DNA of 64,000 bases from Callorhinus ursinus (GCF_003265705.1 NW_020312935.1:8459995-8523994); one strand, 5' to 3'; counted from the stretch's first letter, positions 45,060 through 56,560 are shown. A program made the numbers and translations. Notes: generated by a model not told the origin, from the letters alone.

Positions 45060-45420
45060 TTATCAGCCATCTCTTGAGAACTGTTCTTGTTTTAGCCATC
45101 GGATTAGGTACTGGAAATAAAACAGTGGGCCAAATGCACATGTATCTGGGGATACAACAGTGAAACTAGCCATGCCTTTGAAGGACCTCCCTTCTTGTGA
45201 TGGAGCCCAGCTGGCTGACAAATAACCATGGTGCATAGTTCCTTCTAGACAAGTCTAGGCTTCCATGGCAGCACAGAGGGGTTGATTCTGATAGAGGAAA
45301 TCAGGAGAATCTTCAGTGGGGAGGTGACCTTTGGGTTTAGACATGGAGCACGAGTCAGAAAAGATCAGCAAGGATTTTGCAGTACAGAAGTTCTAGAGAG
45401 AGAGCACTACCTAATTTCTT
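45060..45420 (-). repeat. L2 LINE 3' portion
   Basis: 'GTACTGGAAATAAAACAGTG', 'CTTTGAAGGACCTCCCTTCT' and 'GGGAGGTGACCTTTGGGTTT' follow antisense L2 over about 350 bases. Confidence 0.65.
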
Positions 45421-45821
45421 GAGCCAGTGTTTTGTGACTAGGTGATTTGTTTTCTTCTTTATTATCTTTAAGTAGATAAGACAGTTAAATGGATGAAGAT
45501 GGTCTGAAATTCAAAAGGTGACAAAAGGTCTACAGAGAATTCAGTCTCCTTCAGTGCCTATCATCTCATCCATGAATTTCCTTACCCGGAAGCAGCTACT
45601 ATTTTTGGATTCCTATGTGACTGTCCACAGATTTTCTGGACAGTTACAATCACGCATATCCACAGAGTCACTTTCTCCACATCTGTATATGTAGAGGGTC
45701 TCTAACATAGACACTGTTATGCACACTGTTCTAGAAAAAGAAAACTTTATTAAGTGTTTCCCCTTATTCATTTTACTTGCTCTCCTTTGATTTTAAACTT
45801 TATTTTTTGTTTTTATTTTTT

Positions 45822-46009
45822 TAAAGATTTTATTTATTTATTTGAGAGAGAGAATGAGAGAGAGAGAGCACATGAGAGGGGGGAGGGTCAGAGGGAGAAG
45901 CAGACTCCCTGCTGAGCAGGGAGCCCGATGCGGGACTCAATCCCAGGACTCCAGGATCATGACCTGAGCCAAAGGCAGTTGCTTAACCAACTGAGCCACC
46001 CAGGCACCC
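45822..46009 (-). mobile_element. Can-SINE
   Basis: 'AAAGATTTTATTTATTTATT' is followed by a GA-rich region, 'GGACTCCAGGATCATGACCT' and the reversed head 'GAGCCACCCAGGCACCC'. The flanks share 'AAACTTT' (45,795-45,801 and 46,010-46,016), possibly a short or decayed target-site duplication. Confidence 0.95.
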
Positions 46010-46802
46010 AAACTTTTTTAAAATTAAGAAAAATTACAAACCTGCAGAAAGTTGCAAAAATAATACAATGGGTTCTTAGAAACCCTTAATCTGAAATCAC
46101 TTTTTTTTTAATCATTTTACCATGTTCCGTGCAATGATTGTACGGATTTAATCCCTAATTAAGATACAGCCGAGATGTCGGTTTCCCAGAGACCTGTGTG
46201 AGCTTCCTTTCTGGAGCCCTTACTTCCTGAGACAACCCAGGTACAACTTGAAATCTAGAACATGTTCCACTCCGTGTCAGTTGCTCTGAGATGCAATGAG
46301 CAGCAAATCCCCCTCCAGGATGGAGATGTCAGGAACGGCCCTCCTTCGGGCCACTTGATACCCACCTTGTGCTCAGCTTTGGGAAAGGTTTTGCCCTGTC
46401 TTGTCAAGTGCTCCCTCAGCAAGAGGTGAGTGTCTCTCGGGCAGGTGAGAATGCTCTCTGCACTTCTGGGCCCAGTAGTCCAGGGTGGGAACACACTGCC
46501 CTGTTAAAATCTGATCACTTCATTTCCAACAACCAGCCATTTAGATAGTGACTCTTTTCTTCTATTTGTCGGCTTCAACAGGGCCACCCCAAGCCTGGTG
46601 TAGGATTCCCTCCTTTCAAAGATCAAAGCCCCTGAGCACTGCTCAAGTTATCTCTGTGCTTCCTCTATGCATTACATGGCAAGGGACAGTTTGTATTCTC
46701 CATGAGAGGGACTTTGAATACTGTGACGGGCAGGAAGTAACCCAAGAAGACAGTGGGAGATGGTTTTGCCGTCAAGGGCTCTGGGCCTAGGAGGATAGTT
46801 TT
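46010..46802. other. unique DNA, nothing recognised
   Basis: No repeat named and no exon supported. The frame at 46,548-46,790 and the minus-strand frame at 46,255-46,494 show no family. Confidence 0.4.
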
Positions 46803-47118
46803 CAGGTATTCATTCATTCACTCATCAAATAATTACTGAAAGCCTTCATGGCACTCTTTCATGCTTTGTGTCAAGACCTGTACATGCTCTTTGCAGACTG
46901 TGATGGTGATCTGTCGGGTGGCAGACATATAGACATATCACAGCGGAAGAAAGCAGGCGAACCTGACAGTGATGGGGTAGAATCTCTAAGGACTGACTTC
47001 CTGGCCATCCACCCATTCATTCATACATTAAACACATATCTCTTGACTGTTTGCTTTGTCCTAATTCCAACATGTGCACCTGTGAATAAGACCATCATGG
47101 TTCCTATTTTCATGGAAC
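46803..47118 (-). repeat. two L2 LINE 3' fragments in a row
   Basis: Antisense L2 termini start twice, at about 46,803 ('GGTATTCATTCATTCACTCA') and at about 47,005 ('CCACCCATTCATTCATACAT'). Each is followed by its own variable middle part. The frame at 46,848-47,132 covers both. Confidence 0.6.
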
Positions 47119-47869
47119 TCATATGCCCGTGAGAGGGTGTCCCCTGACCTCCAAGTCTACCTGTTTCCTTATGTTCCATCAGGAAGGTTCCGCTGCTCCC
47201 ACTGTTTCAGGACAAAAATCAGGCTATTGCCTGTCAGCCCTCCCTGGCCTCATGTGATTCCTAAGCCTTTCCTCCAGAGGCTACTAACCCAAATTACCCT
47301 GTGCCCTGTGGGGGACTCAGAGCTCAAGGAAGTTTGAGAGAGCAGAGGAGGAAAGGTAACAAGCCATACCAAAATCTGCCACCAATTAATTTTGTCTGCT
47401 GAGGATCTAGAAGGCTGAAGCCTGACACCTGGCAGATGCCTCTATTTGGAAGCTTTAGAAATATTGTGGAGGGGCCAGTGAGTTCATCTTTTCAAGAGGC
47501 TCTGAATTTTAGAATCTAAGTACCATTCCAAATGCTGTTACGTTGCCACAGCAACAGTTCTTATACTTTTTTTTTTTTTAAGAAAATGAATTGTAAAAGA
47601 TCTGGCTATAGACTTGCAAGGAAAGGCTAGGTGAGAAGGTGCCTCTCTAAATGAGTATCTTGTAAGTTTCCCCAAGTACTGTGTTCCTGTCTAGAACAGA
47701 TACTGTTTTGGACCTCTCAACACTCCCCAGTTTCCCTTCAGAATCTCCACTTGAAAAATAGACCCAGGAGGATTGTTATTCATTGTCCCTCACCCATTTA
47801 CATTAGGCTTTGGGCAAAGAAAGAAAAAGCCTTTATCGCTGATGTGGTTTCACTCTAGTCAAGGGTTGG
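47119..47869. other. unique DNA, nothing recognised
   Basis: The segment 47,130-47,330 may be a diverged L2 sense piece, but I cannot confirm it. A poly-T run lies at 47,569-47,580. Confidence 0.35.
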
Positions 47870-47990
47870 AGCGGGACCCGCAAAGGCAGTGAGCAGCCTG
47901 TGCTCACACGGGACCGGCCGGGGTGGCTGGCGCTCGGGCTCCTGGGAGCTCGTCCAGATCCCTGCCGGCTTCCCAGCGCTTCTTCTCCAA
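47870..47990. promoter_or_regulatory. short CpG-dense patch
   Basis: About ten CpG in 120 bases, centred on 'GGGACCGGCCGGGGTGGCTG'. This is too short for a CpG island by usual criteria. It overlaps a 174-codon minus-strand frame (47,855-48,379) with no recognisable family. A local regulatory role is inference. Confidence 0.25.
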
Positions 47991-48398
47991 GCTGCTGCAG
48001 GATTTCTCCAAAATCCAAAGTTGCTTAAGTCTAAAACCTTAAGTTTCAGAAGACCGTGGTCCCTCACAGGATAAATTACAGGGCGCTTTGCTTGTAAGAC
48101 CGCCAGGACCCAGCCTCCACTCCCCATGTCATCCCTTTTACTCTCCTTCCATAGCTTATTGCTGGCAGCCCTGGGACTCACTGGGACGCTTCCCTCCAGA
48201 TTCCCTTGCATGGGTTTTCCTTCTCTGTTCCCATTTCTTTGGATATGCAGGGAAGAATCCTCTCCAGATGGGGTTTCCTGGCCCCTGTGAAACAGGTTGT
48301 CACTTCTTTCCCCTGAATGCCTTGGCTCCTTGGGGGTCTCAACATGCCTTCCATGGGCCCCAGTCACCTTAACCTTCAAGAGCTCCTATTACCAAAAA

Positions 48399-48425
48399 TA
48401 ATATATATATATATATATATATATT
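48399..48425. repeat. (TA)n microsatellite
   Basis: About 13 AT units, directly upstream of an L1 fragment. Confidence 0.95.
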
Positions 48426-48499
48426 TTATGATTGCTTTGGTATAAATATGTATATAATCTTCTACCCTAAAAGGCCAATTAATTTCCTTCTGGCTTTAA

Positions 48500-49352
48500 A
48501 AGAAATTACAACATTGCTGAGGATGTGGAGGAAAGGGAACCCTGTGCACCCTTGGTGGGAATGTAGATTGGTGCAGCCACTGCAGAAAACAGTATGGAGG
48601 TCCCTCAAAAACTCAAAAATAGAACTACCCTGTGATCCAGCAATTCCACTCCTGGGTATTTACCCAAAGGGGACAAAAATGCTAACTTGAAAAGATATAT
48701 GCACCCCCATGTTCATTGCAGCGTTATTTATAATAGCCAGGGCATGGAAGCAGCCTTCATGCCCATAGACAGATGAGTGCATAAAGACAATGTGTTGTGT
48801 ATATACACACACAGACACACACAATGGAAGATTACTCAACCATAAAAAAGGAAATCTTGCCATTTGCACCAACACGGATGGACCCTGACGGCATTATGCT
48901 AAGAGAAATATGTCAGAGAAAGACAAATACCATATGATCTCACTTATATGTAGAATCTTAGGGAAAAAAAAAAAACACAAGTAAAACTGAATTCACAGAT
49001 AAGAGAACAGATTGGTGGTTGCCAGAGGCAGAGGATGGGAGGTGGGCAAAATAGGTGAAGGTGATCCAAAGGTACAAAGTCCCCATTATACAAAATAAAT
49101 AAGTCATGATTGTGTAACATACAGCATGGTGACTATACTTAATAATACTGTATTGCATATTTGAAAGTTGCTAAGATAGCAGATCTTAAAAGTTCTCATC
49201 CCAAGAAACATAATATAGCTATGTGTGGTGACAGATGTTAACCAGATTTATTGTGGTGATCATTGTGCAGTATATAGAAATATCGATCATTATATTATGC
49301 ACCTGAAATATAACGTGATATGTCAATTATATCTCAATTATAAAAACAAGCA
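48500..49352 (+). mobile_element. L1MA-type LINE-1, ORF2 tail and 3' UTR
   Basis: A clear succession: 'ACCCTTGGTGGGAATGTAGA', 'GATCCAGCAATTCCACTCCT', 'TTCATTGCAGCGTTATTTAT' and 'CATATGATCTCACTTATATG' from the ORF2 end, then the 3' UTR with 'TTGGTGGTTGCCAGAGGCAG' and 'TGCACCTGAAATATAACGTG'. The frame at 48,448-48,690 contains a recognisable short remnant of ORF2 but stops early, so the copy is dead. It is a 5'-truncated insertion. Confidence 0.95.
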
Positions 49353-49764
49353 GGCACAAAAACATTCCTGTGAGCCCCTAAAGTATCATGGGCCCCAGGC
49401 ACAGTGCCTAATGGAGAAGTCTGTGTGGTATTCCTTTGTGACCTCATTGCTATTTTTTGTCTACAAGTCTGCAGGATCTTTGAAGGTGGAATTTGGATGT
49501 TTAATGCTGGGTCTTCTATCACAATGTGTGGGGTATGTGTGCACGCTTGCTGAACAGGCCTTCAAAGGAAGGAGACATGGTCTCCATCCTCCTGGGCCCT
49601 CTGCTGCTGAGATTTCTGGCTGGCATTCCCAGATAAGGCAGTGCCTACTGTCCCAAGTCCATTTTGAAAAGGCACAACGTCTTCCCTTCCCATCATCGGT
49701 ACAGCCCTTCCTTGTGCATCACCCACTTTGATCCCTGTGTGTGGACATTCTCCATCTCATTCTC
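49353..49764. other. unique DNA, nothing recognised
   Basis: No repeat named. The frame at 49,225-49,731 begins inside the L1 3' UTR and is rejected as a gene. Confidence 0.4.
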
Positions 49765-49920
49765 TGGAAGAATACACTGAGGCTCAGAGAGGTTAAGCAG
49801 AGTCTAGGAAACAGAGTTGTCTCCTGCTCAGGGTCACATCCAGTGTATGGAGGGAGCCATGATTCTGAGTCCCTTTTCCCTTAGGACTCCTGCCATTGCT
49901 CCATCACACTACAGACCTAC
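49765..49920 (+). repeat. MIR SINE
   Basis: 'ACACTGAGGCTCAGAGAGGT' and 'CAGGGTCACATCCAGTGTAT' are MIR core and downstream part. Confidence 0.8.
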
Positions 49921-50474
49921 CAATCCAAATTGCCACCCCTTCCTTTTCCATACCGGACCCGTAAGAAACAGTAGATCTCAGTGTAGGTAGAATTGCTTCT
50001 GAACTCCACACTTCTGTGCACCCCCCGCCACCCATCTTCTCTTCACTGGAGGACTGGCCGTCCCATTTAGTGGGTGTGCTCTTGGCTCAGCCCCTTCCAG
50101 ACTTGCCTCACATGGCAGCATCAGCCAAGATCGTGGCCCTTCCTGGGGCAGCCCACATCTGATGACTGGATCAGCAGGGGTTTGACCATCTCAGTTCTCC
50201 TCGAGATCATTGAGAAGGGCCATCCTAGCCCAGAGCACGACGCAAGGCTACCTGAGGCTGCTGCCAGGACCCCTTCACATCTCACCTTCTTTTTCCCTCT
50301 GTCCACTCCTGCTTCCCTTCCCTCACGTTATTCTCAAGGGCAGCCCGTAATAAGCATCCCCACATGAAACTCCATCTCAGAGAACTTAACCTGCCAGAAA
50401 CTCTATGGAATATTTTTCAGCAAGCCCTCTTGTGTCTGCATGAATGCACCAGATTCGTTTGTACCTTCATTGTT
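49921..50474. other. unique DNA, nothing recognised
   Basis: No repeat or exon supported. The frame at 50,074-50,367 (97 codons) shows no family. Confidence 0.4.
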
Positions 50475-50575
50475 TTCACTAAATGTGTATTCATTGGATG
50501 CTTAGCACTGTGCTCAGCACCAAGATACTGTGGGAAGACAGAAAAGGGCCTCTCATGACATGGAACTTAAATTAC
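50475..50575 (-). repeat. L2 LINE 3' fragment
   Basis: 'TTCATTGGATGCTTAGCACT' then 'GTGCTCAGCACCAAGATACT' is antisense L2. Confidence 0.6.
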
Positions 50576-51039
50576 TTCTACTCTGAAGACAGATTTTAAT
50601 CCTGTTTCTGCATTTAAATCATGCTTCTGCCAGAGCGTTCTGGTTGCCCCTGTACTTAGGTGGAGGGCAAGAGAAGTTTCCCATTGAGCCTTGCTGATTG
50701 CTTTGCAGAATAAATCCTGCTTCCAAGAGCGTGTGAATAGCCTTCTCCTGATCCACGATCGGACTCCTCTGCTCCTTTCGCTTGGCCCTTTCAGACGGCC
50801 CAGAGTGAGGTCTAGGTGAGGGGCAGGAACTTGAATAGGAGAGCCGGGGCTGCAGTGGCTGCCCAGAAGGAGTATTGAGAGGGAGGACAGAGAGGTGCAC
50901 AGAAGAAGGCCTGCAGGAAGCAAGGTCAGCCTCAGAAGCTGAATTGAAAAGATAAGATGGAGGGGAGGCAGGGCTAGATTTAATTTGCAGCAGAGTGGAG
51001 TAAGAGCTTGGAGAGTGATTGCCATTGCCCTTCGTCTTG
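50576..51039. other. unique DNA, nothing recognised
   Basis: Two overlapping minus-strand frames (50,567-51,025, 152 codons; 50,619-50,900) show no family. Confidence 0.4.
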
Positions 51040-51580
51040 CCTTAAAAATATTTCACGACCTTCCTCTTAATCAGAACAAAATGTAACCCTAACTGCGCCA
51101 TCAGTGCCGTCCCTGACACGATCGCTCCCTACCTCTGCACCCTCACCTTGTCCACTCAGCCACGTATCACTGTCCCTTGAACTGGCCCAGTCCCTTTCCA
51201 GCCTCAGGGGCTCAGCACTTTGTGTCCACTCCATCCGGGTCTCGTCCCGGGCCTGGCCCCTTGTCATCGTTCGGGACCCAGCTTAAATACCACCCCCTGC
51301 CCCCACTGGAGACCATTCCCTACACCAGCACCTCTCCTGCCACCCATGCCCACCTATTCTACCTTCCATCGTTCTGTCTAATCCTTCACAACAGCCATCA
51401 CCATCTGTGAATGCTGTATTCTTTTGTGGGTTTACATTTTTACCGTCCTTTTTCTCGATGAGATTCTAAGCCCCAGTGCTTCAGAGACATGGTCTGCTTT
51501 GTCCACCCCATATCCTCAGCATCAAGCAGTGCTGTTCACCCTAATCGCAGTTTAGTCCATATTTCTTAAGTGAAGGGCTA
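51040..51580 (+). repeat. L2 LINE, long 3' portion
   Basis: 'TTTCACGACCTTCCTCTTAA', 'GGGACCCAGCTTAAATACCA', 'GAGATTCTAAGCCCCAGTGC' and 'CCATATCCTCAGCATCAAGC' follow the sense L2 end of ORF2 and 3' UTR. Confidence 0.8.
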
Positions 51581-52719
51581 AGGCAATATCTAAGTTCCCA
51601 ATGTTTCCCTGATGGGTTAACAGGAATATAATGGTTGCACTGCCTGCTTTAGACGGAGGGGTGGAGTGTAGGCTCCTCCACACGCTGCTGAGTTGAGCAG
51701 AATTTTCAGACATATCTCTCTACCCCTCATTCTCTCTCTCTGTCCCCCTCTCCCTCTCAGTTCCTCCTGGGCCATCAGTCAGATTTGAGTGGCATCCGTT
51801 CCCGGAGTACTCCACTCTTGGGAGGCCAACAGCTGCATAATGGCTTCCCTGCATGTGCATCTGTGCATTAACACAGGCCTTTCGGGCCTGCTCCGGCTTG
51901 CCTGACCCATCTCCCATTAGGAAAGAATGTGCATCCGTAATACTCTGGAAAATTAGGGCTGACATGTAGTTTGGTACCCAAAGTGGTTTCACTCAAGCAA
52001 ACACAGAGGAATAATAGCTGGGCACTTAAATGCTTGAGCAGGTATCAATCAGAGAAACTTTCCAATAATCCATGTTTATAAAGCTCGTTAGAATGAATTT
52101 TTGAAATAGCACTTACTCCACGTCGTTCTTGACAAATGGGGTTTGTCGCCATTGAGATAGTTTATTTCAATTATGCGCCAGTGTTGGAGGGAGAAGCTTT
52201 CTGACAATAGCAAGGCAGAAGACATTCTTCTTGTGCCACTATCACTATTCCCATTGCTAAACTCGACTGGACAGTTCATTAGGATGAAAAATTAACAGCA
52301 CATGCTTTCGGGAGAATAATCATGGAACATGACAGCTTGCGGAGGCTTTGGCATTCAGGGAAGCAGAGTGATGACAAACATGCTGGTCTTCAGAAGAATT
52401 GACGATTGGCCAATCGGTCAGAAGCCATGTGTTTACCAAGCACCTATGTGTGTGTTCAGCCTTGAGCAGAAGTGCTGGGGGGAAGGAAAATGCAGAAATC
52501 ACAGCCTTTGAACTCCACGAATGTACCATCTATTTGGAAAGGCTGGGGAGATTTCAGCTGTCAATCTGGGAGCCCCAGAAGGGTATACATCAAATGCCTG
52601 ACACGTTGGTGCTGACTGTAAGTCCAGGAGTAATGCAGTGTGGACCTCAGAGATTTCTTAGACCTTGAAGAATAGCAAGATGTTGATTAGCAAACTATAT
52701 TCTAAATATAGTAGCTGGC
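51581..52719. other. unique DNA, part conserved-looking
   Basis: No repeat named. The stretch 52,020-52,320 is repeat-free with balanced composition and SOX/homeodomain-like words ('GACAATAG', 'CAATTATGCGCCAG'). No exon is supported. Confidence 0.35.
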
Positions 52720-52895
52720 TCGTGGCTATGAGTTTGCTTTTGGGGGTGATGAAAATGTTCTAGAACTAGGCAGTGGTGGATTGATGCACAACTTTGCAGA
52801 TGCACAACTTTGCACAACTAAAAAACCACTGAATTGTGCACGTTCAAAGGGCTGACTTTATTGTATCTGAATTTTATCTCAAGAAAACTGTTATT
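52720..52895 (+). mobile_element. L1M-type 3' UTR end
   Basis: 'GGTGATGAAAATGTTCTAGA' then 'CACTGAATTGTGCACGTTCA' and 'GAATTTTATCTCAAGAAAAC' is the L1 3' UTR terminus. It carries an internal 16-base tandem duplication at 52,783-52,814. Confidence 0.85.
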
Positions 52896-53014
52896 TCTTA
52901 AAGTATTCTACAAATTCTACACAGCTAAATTATAGTAAATTTGTTATATGCTCAGAGAATTGGGCTTAGTTCAAATAGATAAAATGGGGCCAATTAACAT
53001 CAATAGGAAGGAAG

Positions 53015-53135
53015 CTCATACCCATTTTATAGATGAGGAAATGAAGAGTCAGGAAATGCTTTGCTCGTGAAGCCCCTTGGATGGCAAATAATGCGGCTGG
53101 GACTTCATCTTCAGACTTTCTGGCTCCAGAGCTCA
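53015..53135 (+). repeat. MIR SINE
   Basis: 'CCCATTTTATAGATGAGGAA' then 'CAAATAATGCGGCTGGGACT' is MIR core and tail. Confidence 0.8.
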
Positions 53136-54234
53136 GATGCTTCCCACCCCATCTTGCTGGTGCCCAGAAAAATAGATCTTGGAATAAAGCCATAACATGA
53201 ATGGCAGCAAAGATAAGACTGATTTGCCTCAGCAAAGTGCCCTCCCCATTTTCTCTCTCCTCAGTTCTTACAGTATCCCTATGAAGGATGATCAGGCATG
53301 AGTGCGCCTGCAGCCGCGGAGGTGGAGTATGTCTCAAGGGGAAAGGGGGGGGGAGGCTGAGAGCAAGGAAACCAAGCCTGTTTTCCCAGGCTATGTAAAG
53401 AGCACTGCACCCCCCTTTCCAGGCATTCAAAGTGCTCCTGTCTCTGCTCAGAGGCTCCTTCCTCTCTCCCTGGACTCATTCTCCAATGCAAGCTGAATGT
53501 CTAAGTGAGAACATAGCGAGGTGGGATCCATGGATGTTTAAAGACCAGGCTTGGAATTAAGTGTCCTGTCCCTTGAGTAGAGACATAAACGCTGTTTCTT
53601 TTCTCCTCTGTAGAAGGAGCAGATGCACTTTTCTATTGTATAGCACCTGTCTAGATTAAAGCCACTTAAGTCATTACCTCCCCTGCAGTTAATAAGAGAG
53701 TTTTGATGTCATTCTCAGCTTACTAGTGTAAATAATGGGTCAAATTCTCATCCTGTTGGACAGGATGGAAATCTGACTCAAGATTTGTAAATACTGATGC
53801 ATTTAATTCATGTTCACGGGGACATTTGCCTCCCCAGCAGACAGTGTGGGAATAACAGCATCCTGGGAAACAGCCTGTGGAGGAATCAGGATGCATTAAC
53901 CTAAGCAGTGAGATCAAAACAAAAGCTCTGTTTGCCATCTCCTGCCAGAGCCCAAATCCCGGCAGTTCCCGCTGTTTGGCTGCATTCAGGAAGCATAAAT
54001 AAAATTAGATCCTCACGCGGTAAGGATGAACGGGGATTTACGAAAGGGAAGTCTTAGGCAGCTGACACCCTCTTTTCCCATTTCATTGACTTTTTTTTCC
54101 TTAGCTCTAAAGGAGTTCAAAGAACAATAAAATAGTAATAGTAATAATAATAGCAATCCTACTAATTAAAAGTTAATACTTCCTGCAATATATCCTTGCT
54201 TATTTCGGAGTATTTGCTCTTTTCCCTCATTGAA
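53136..54234. other. unique DNA, nothing recognised
   Basis: No named repeat. The minus-strand frame 52,966-53,430 (154 codons) begins in unique DNA and ends across the MIR and is rejected. A (TAA)-rich patch lies at about 54,130-54,155. Confidence 0.4.
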
Positions 54235-54410
54235 GGTTGGCTCAGAAGTGGGAATGCCTGGATTCTGATCTTGTTTCTGCCTTCCGCTTGCCGGGAAAGT
54301 TATGGCTCTTGTGCTTCTTTTGGCTCATTTGTCAACAGTGGGGTGATTAAGTATCACCCGGCAATCAGTGTTGACTCTATAGGGATTTTGTGACAACCGA
54401 AGGGGGTATT
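54235..54410 (+). repeat. MIR SINE, 5' half
   Basis: 'GGAATGCCTGGATTCTGATC' followed by 'CTTTTGGCTCATTTGTCAAC' and 'GTGGGGTGATTAAGTATCAC' is MIR 5' half, diverged. Confidence 0.55.
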
Positions 54411-55169
54411 ACCTCTAATGCCCTTACACCAATGCATGTCACTCAGAAAGGCTCCCCAAACAGGACTCCGGGTGGTGGTGATGGCAATGCAGGAGTCTAT
54501 ACAATTCTAAATATCCAGGTGTTTCCAAATGTGGGGCTGTGTGGACAGAGGTTCTCATGGATTGATGGAATCCAGGTGATTGCCAGGTTGGTTGGTTTGT
54601 TTTTTTCCCAGCGTGCGCAGGCAGTCTTATGGGGAGAGCCGGCTTCCTGCTGAGCTGGCCCGAGTATCAGCTTGTCAAGGGGGCAAGCGGCAGGCCTTCC
54701 CCCGGGCTTGCTGGCCCCGCACACTGGTTATGTGGGCAGGGTGCTTGCTTCTCCTTGCAGAAGGACAGCAGCTGGGCAAGTGCCCCACAAAATACAGAAG
54801 CAGCACAGTTTGGGGGGCAGGAGTGGTGTTGTGGAAAGAGACAGCCAACCCTGGTCGGGATTTCAGTTCTGCCTCTACCTGTGCCCTTGAATGGAACAGC
54901 TACTCTCTCAGGCTAATGGTTTTGTTGTTTTAATGGAACAGGACACTGTGACTCTCTTGACTATCTCAGGGTTGAGGAAGGCCTTGCATTTTTTAAGTTG
55001 TGACACTGTACTGGTCCCCCTCCTTCCCCAGCACGATATAGTCCAGATATAAGAGCACGAGCCATGGAATCACCATGGAGTACCCCATTTCTGCTTCCCG
55101 TGACCTGGCTACCTGTGACCGCAGCCAGGTGATTTGACCCCAAGACGCTTCCGCTTGCTCAGCTGTTAA
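54411..55169. other. unique DNA, nothing recognised
   Basis: Three overlapping plus-strand frames at 54,580-54,933, 54,629-54,916 and 54,672-54,890 sit in a GC-richer stretch with a few CpG. None has a recognisable family. Confidence 0.35.
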
Positions 55170-55645
55170 ATGGGTGTATAAATTTGCTACTGCTATTGTA
55201 ACAAACTACCACAAGCTGGGTGGCTAAAAACAGTACAGCCTTACTATCTGAGAGTTCTAGAGATCAGAAGTCCAGAATGGGTCCTCTGGGCTGAAATCAG
55301 GTTACTGACAGGGCTGGTTTCCTCCTGGAGGCCCTAGAGGACAATCTTATTTCTCTTCTTTTTCAGAGTCTCAGGACCTCCTGCATCCATCCCTTAGCTA
55401 ATGGCTTCTTCCTCTCTCTTCAAAACCCATCACAACACCCTCTGCTTTTCTCACCACATCCTCTTTCTTTGGCCCTCTTGCCTCCTTCTTAAAAGGACCT
55501 TGTGATTACGTGGAGCTCAGGCTAACGTGCCCATTTCAAGGTCCTTAAGGTAACCACATCTTCAGAGCCCTCTTTGCCATACAAGTTGGACCCATGCATA
55601 CTGAGAATTAGTATGTGGACGGACATCTCTGGGGAAGGTACATTA
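55170..55645 (-). mobile_element. MLT1-type (ERVL-MaLR) solitary LTR
   Basis: The plus strand starts with the reverse complement of the MLT1 3' end, 'CTGCTATTGTAACAAACTAC' and 'CACAAGCTGGGTGGCTAAAA', then 'GTTCTAGAGATCAGAAGTCC', 'GGACCTTGTGATTACGTGGA' and 'GTATGTGGACGGACATCTCT' near the other end. No internal region adjoins it. Confidence 0.8.
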
Positions 55646-55779
55646 TTCCTATTCATGAGAATGTTGAAAAATCAAATGAGATAATGCACGTAAAATACCT
55701 AGCACAGTTTCCTAACTCAACAAACATTTATGCTCCTCCTTAGAAGTAGTGATAATGGCATAAGCTTGCATACCTCCAG

Positions 55780-55930
55780 GAGCTGGCCGGGGATTACCGC
55801 AGTTTTAAGTCCCACAGTTCTGCTCTCCGGCGGGAGCGGTGTCCCTGTTTGGCAATGGCTGGAGGCTTCCACCCATCTGCGTCCGGAAAGGAAGCGGGTC
55901 TGCAGAGCACGCCCTGCAGCAGGGCTGGCT
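55780..55930. promoter_or_regulatory. short CpG-dense patch
   Basis: About ten CpG in 150 bases around 'CTCTCCGGCGGGAGCGGTGT' and 'CTGCGTCCGGAAAGGAAGCG'. The overlapping 85-codon frame at 55,730-55,987 shows no family. Regulatory function is inference. Confidence 0.2.
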
Positions 55931-56404
55931 TGGCCAAGGCAAACCTCCTTTCCAAGCCTCAGCTTTCTTATTTGTAAACTGAGGTGAGGGCCAAGGGGCT
56001 TGACTCTGGGCTTCTTACTTCCATTGAAGATCTATGAACGCCAGTAATTGAGCACAGGTGAATCAAAAAAAAAAAGCAAGTTGCTGTTAAGGTATGTTTA
56101 CTGGCTTTTCAGGGAAAACAGCCCGTTGCAAAATAGCAGTGGTGGAAACAACTATCACCCTCTCCAGCCGTGAGCCTTCAGGAGGCTTCCTAACTGTGGG
56201 TGCTTCTGGCCGAGGCCAGGCTCTGCAATGACATATCTGGGAGGCTGACACCAGCAACATCCTGTAATGAGTGTATCAGCAGACAAGGGAGGATTTGAGC
56301 TCTGGCTTCCAAGATTCAGGCGGGGGCTGAATGCTTCTATGTAAAAGTCACGTTGTTCACGGATCAAGGATTGAAGAGGAAAAACGTGGAAAGGGGAAGA
56401 AGCC
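55931..56404. other. unique DNA, nothing recognised
   Basis: The start may hold a MIR-like piece near 55,930-55,990. A poly-A run lies at 56,066-56,076. No exon is supported. Confidence 0.35.
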
Positions 56405-56560
56405 TACTATGTGTCCGACGCATCTTCCTGTCATTTAATTCCACCACTTTGCCTTGTGCAGGGGAGCATTTTATCTCCATTTTTCAAGTGAGGAAACAGA
56501 GCCTGAGAAAGATTGAATAATTTGCCTGACGCCTCACAGCTGGTAGTGGCACGAGGAAAG
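56405..56560 (+). repeat. MIRb SINE
   Basis: 'CTACTATGTGTCCGACGCAT', 'TTTCAAGTGAGGAAACAGAG' and 'CTCACAGCTGGTAGTGGCAC' are MIRb head, core and tail. Confidence 0.8.

Noticed and set aside
47855..48379. 174-codon minus-strand open frame
   Set aside because: No recognisable family and no transcript evidence; it includes a CpG-dense patch with few stops.
48448..48690. 80-codon frame resembling a LINE-1 ORF2 fragment
   Set aside because: It is the decayed 3' part of a 5'-truncated L1MA copy, not an independent gene.
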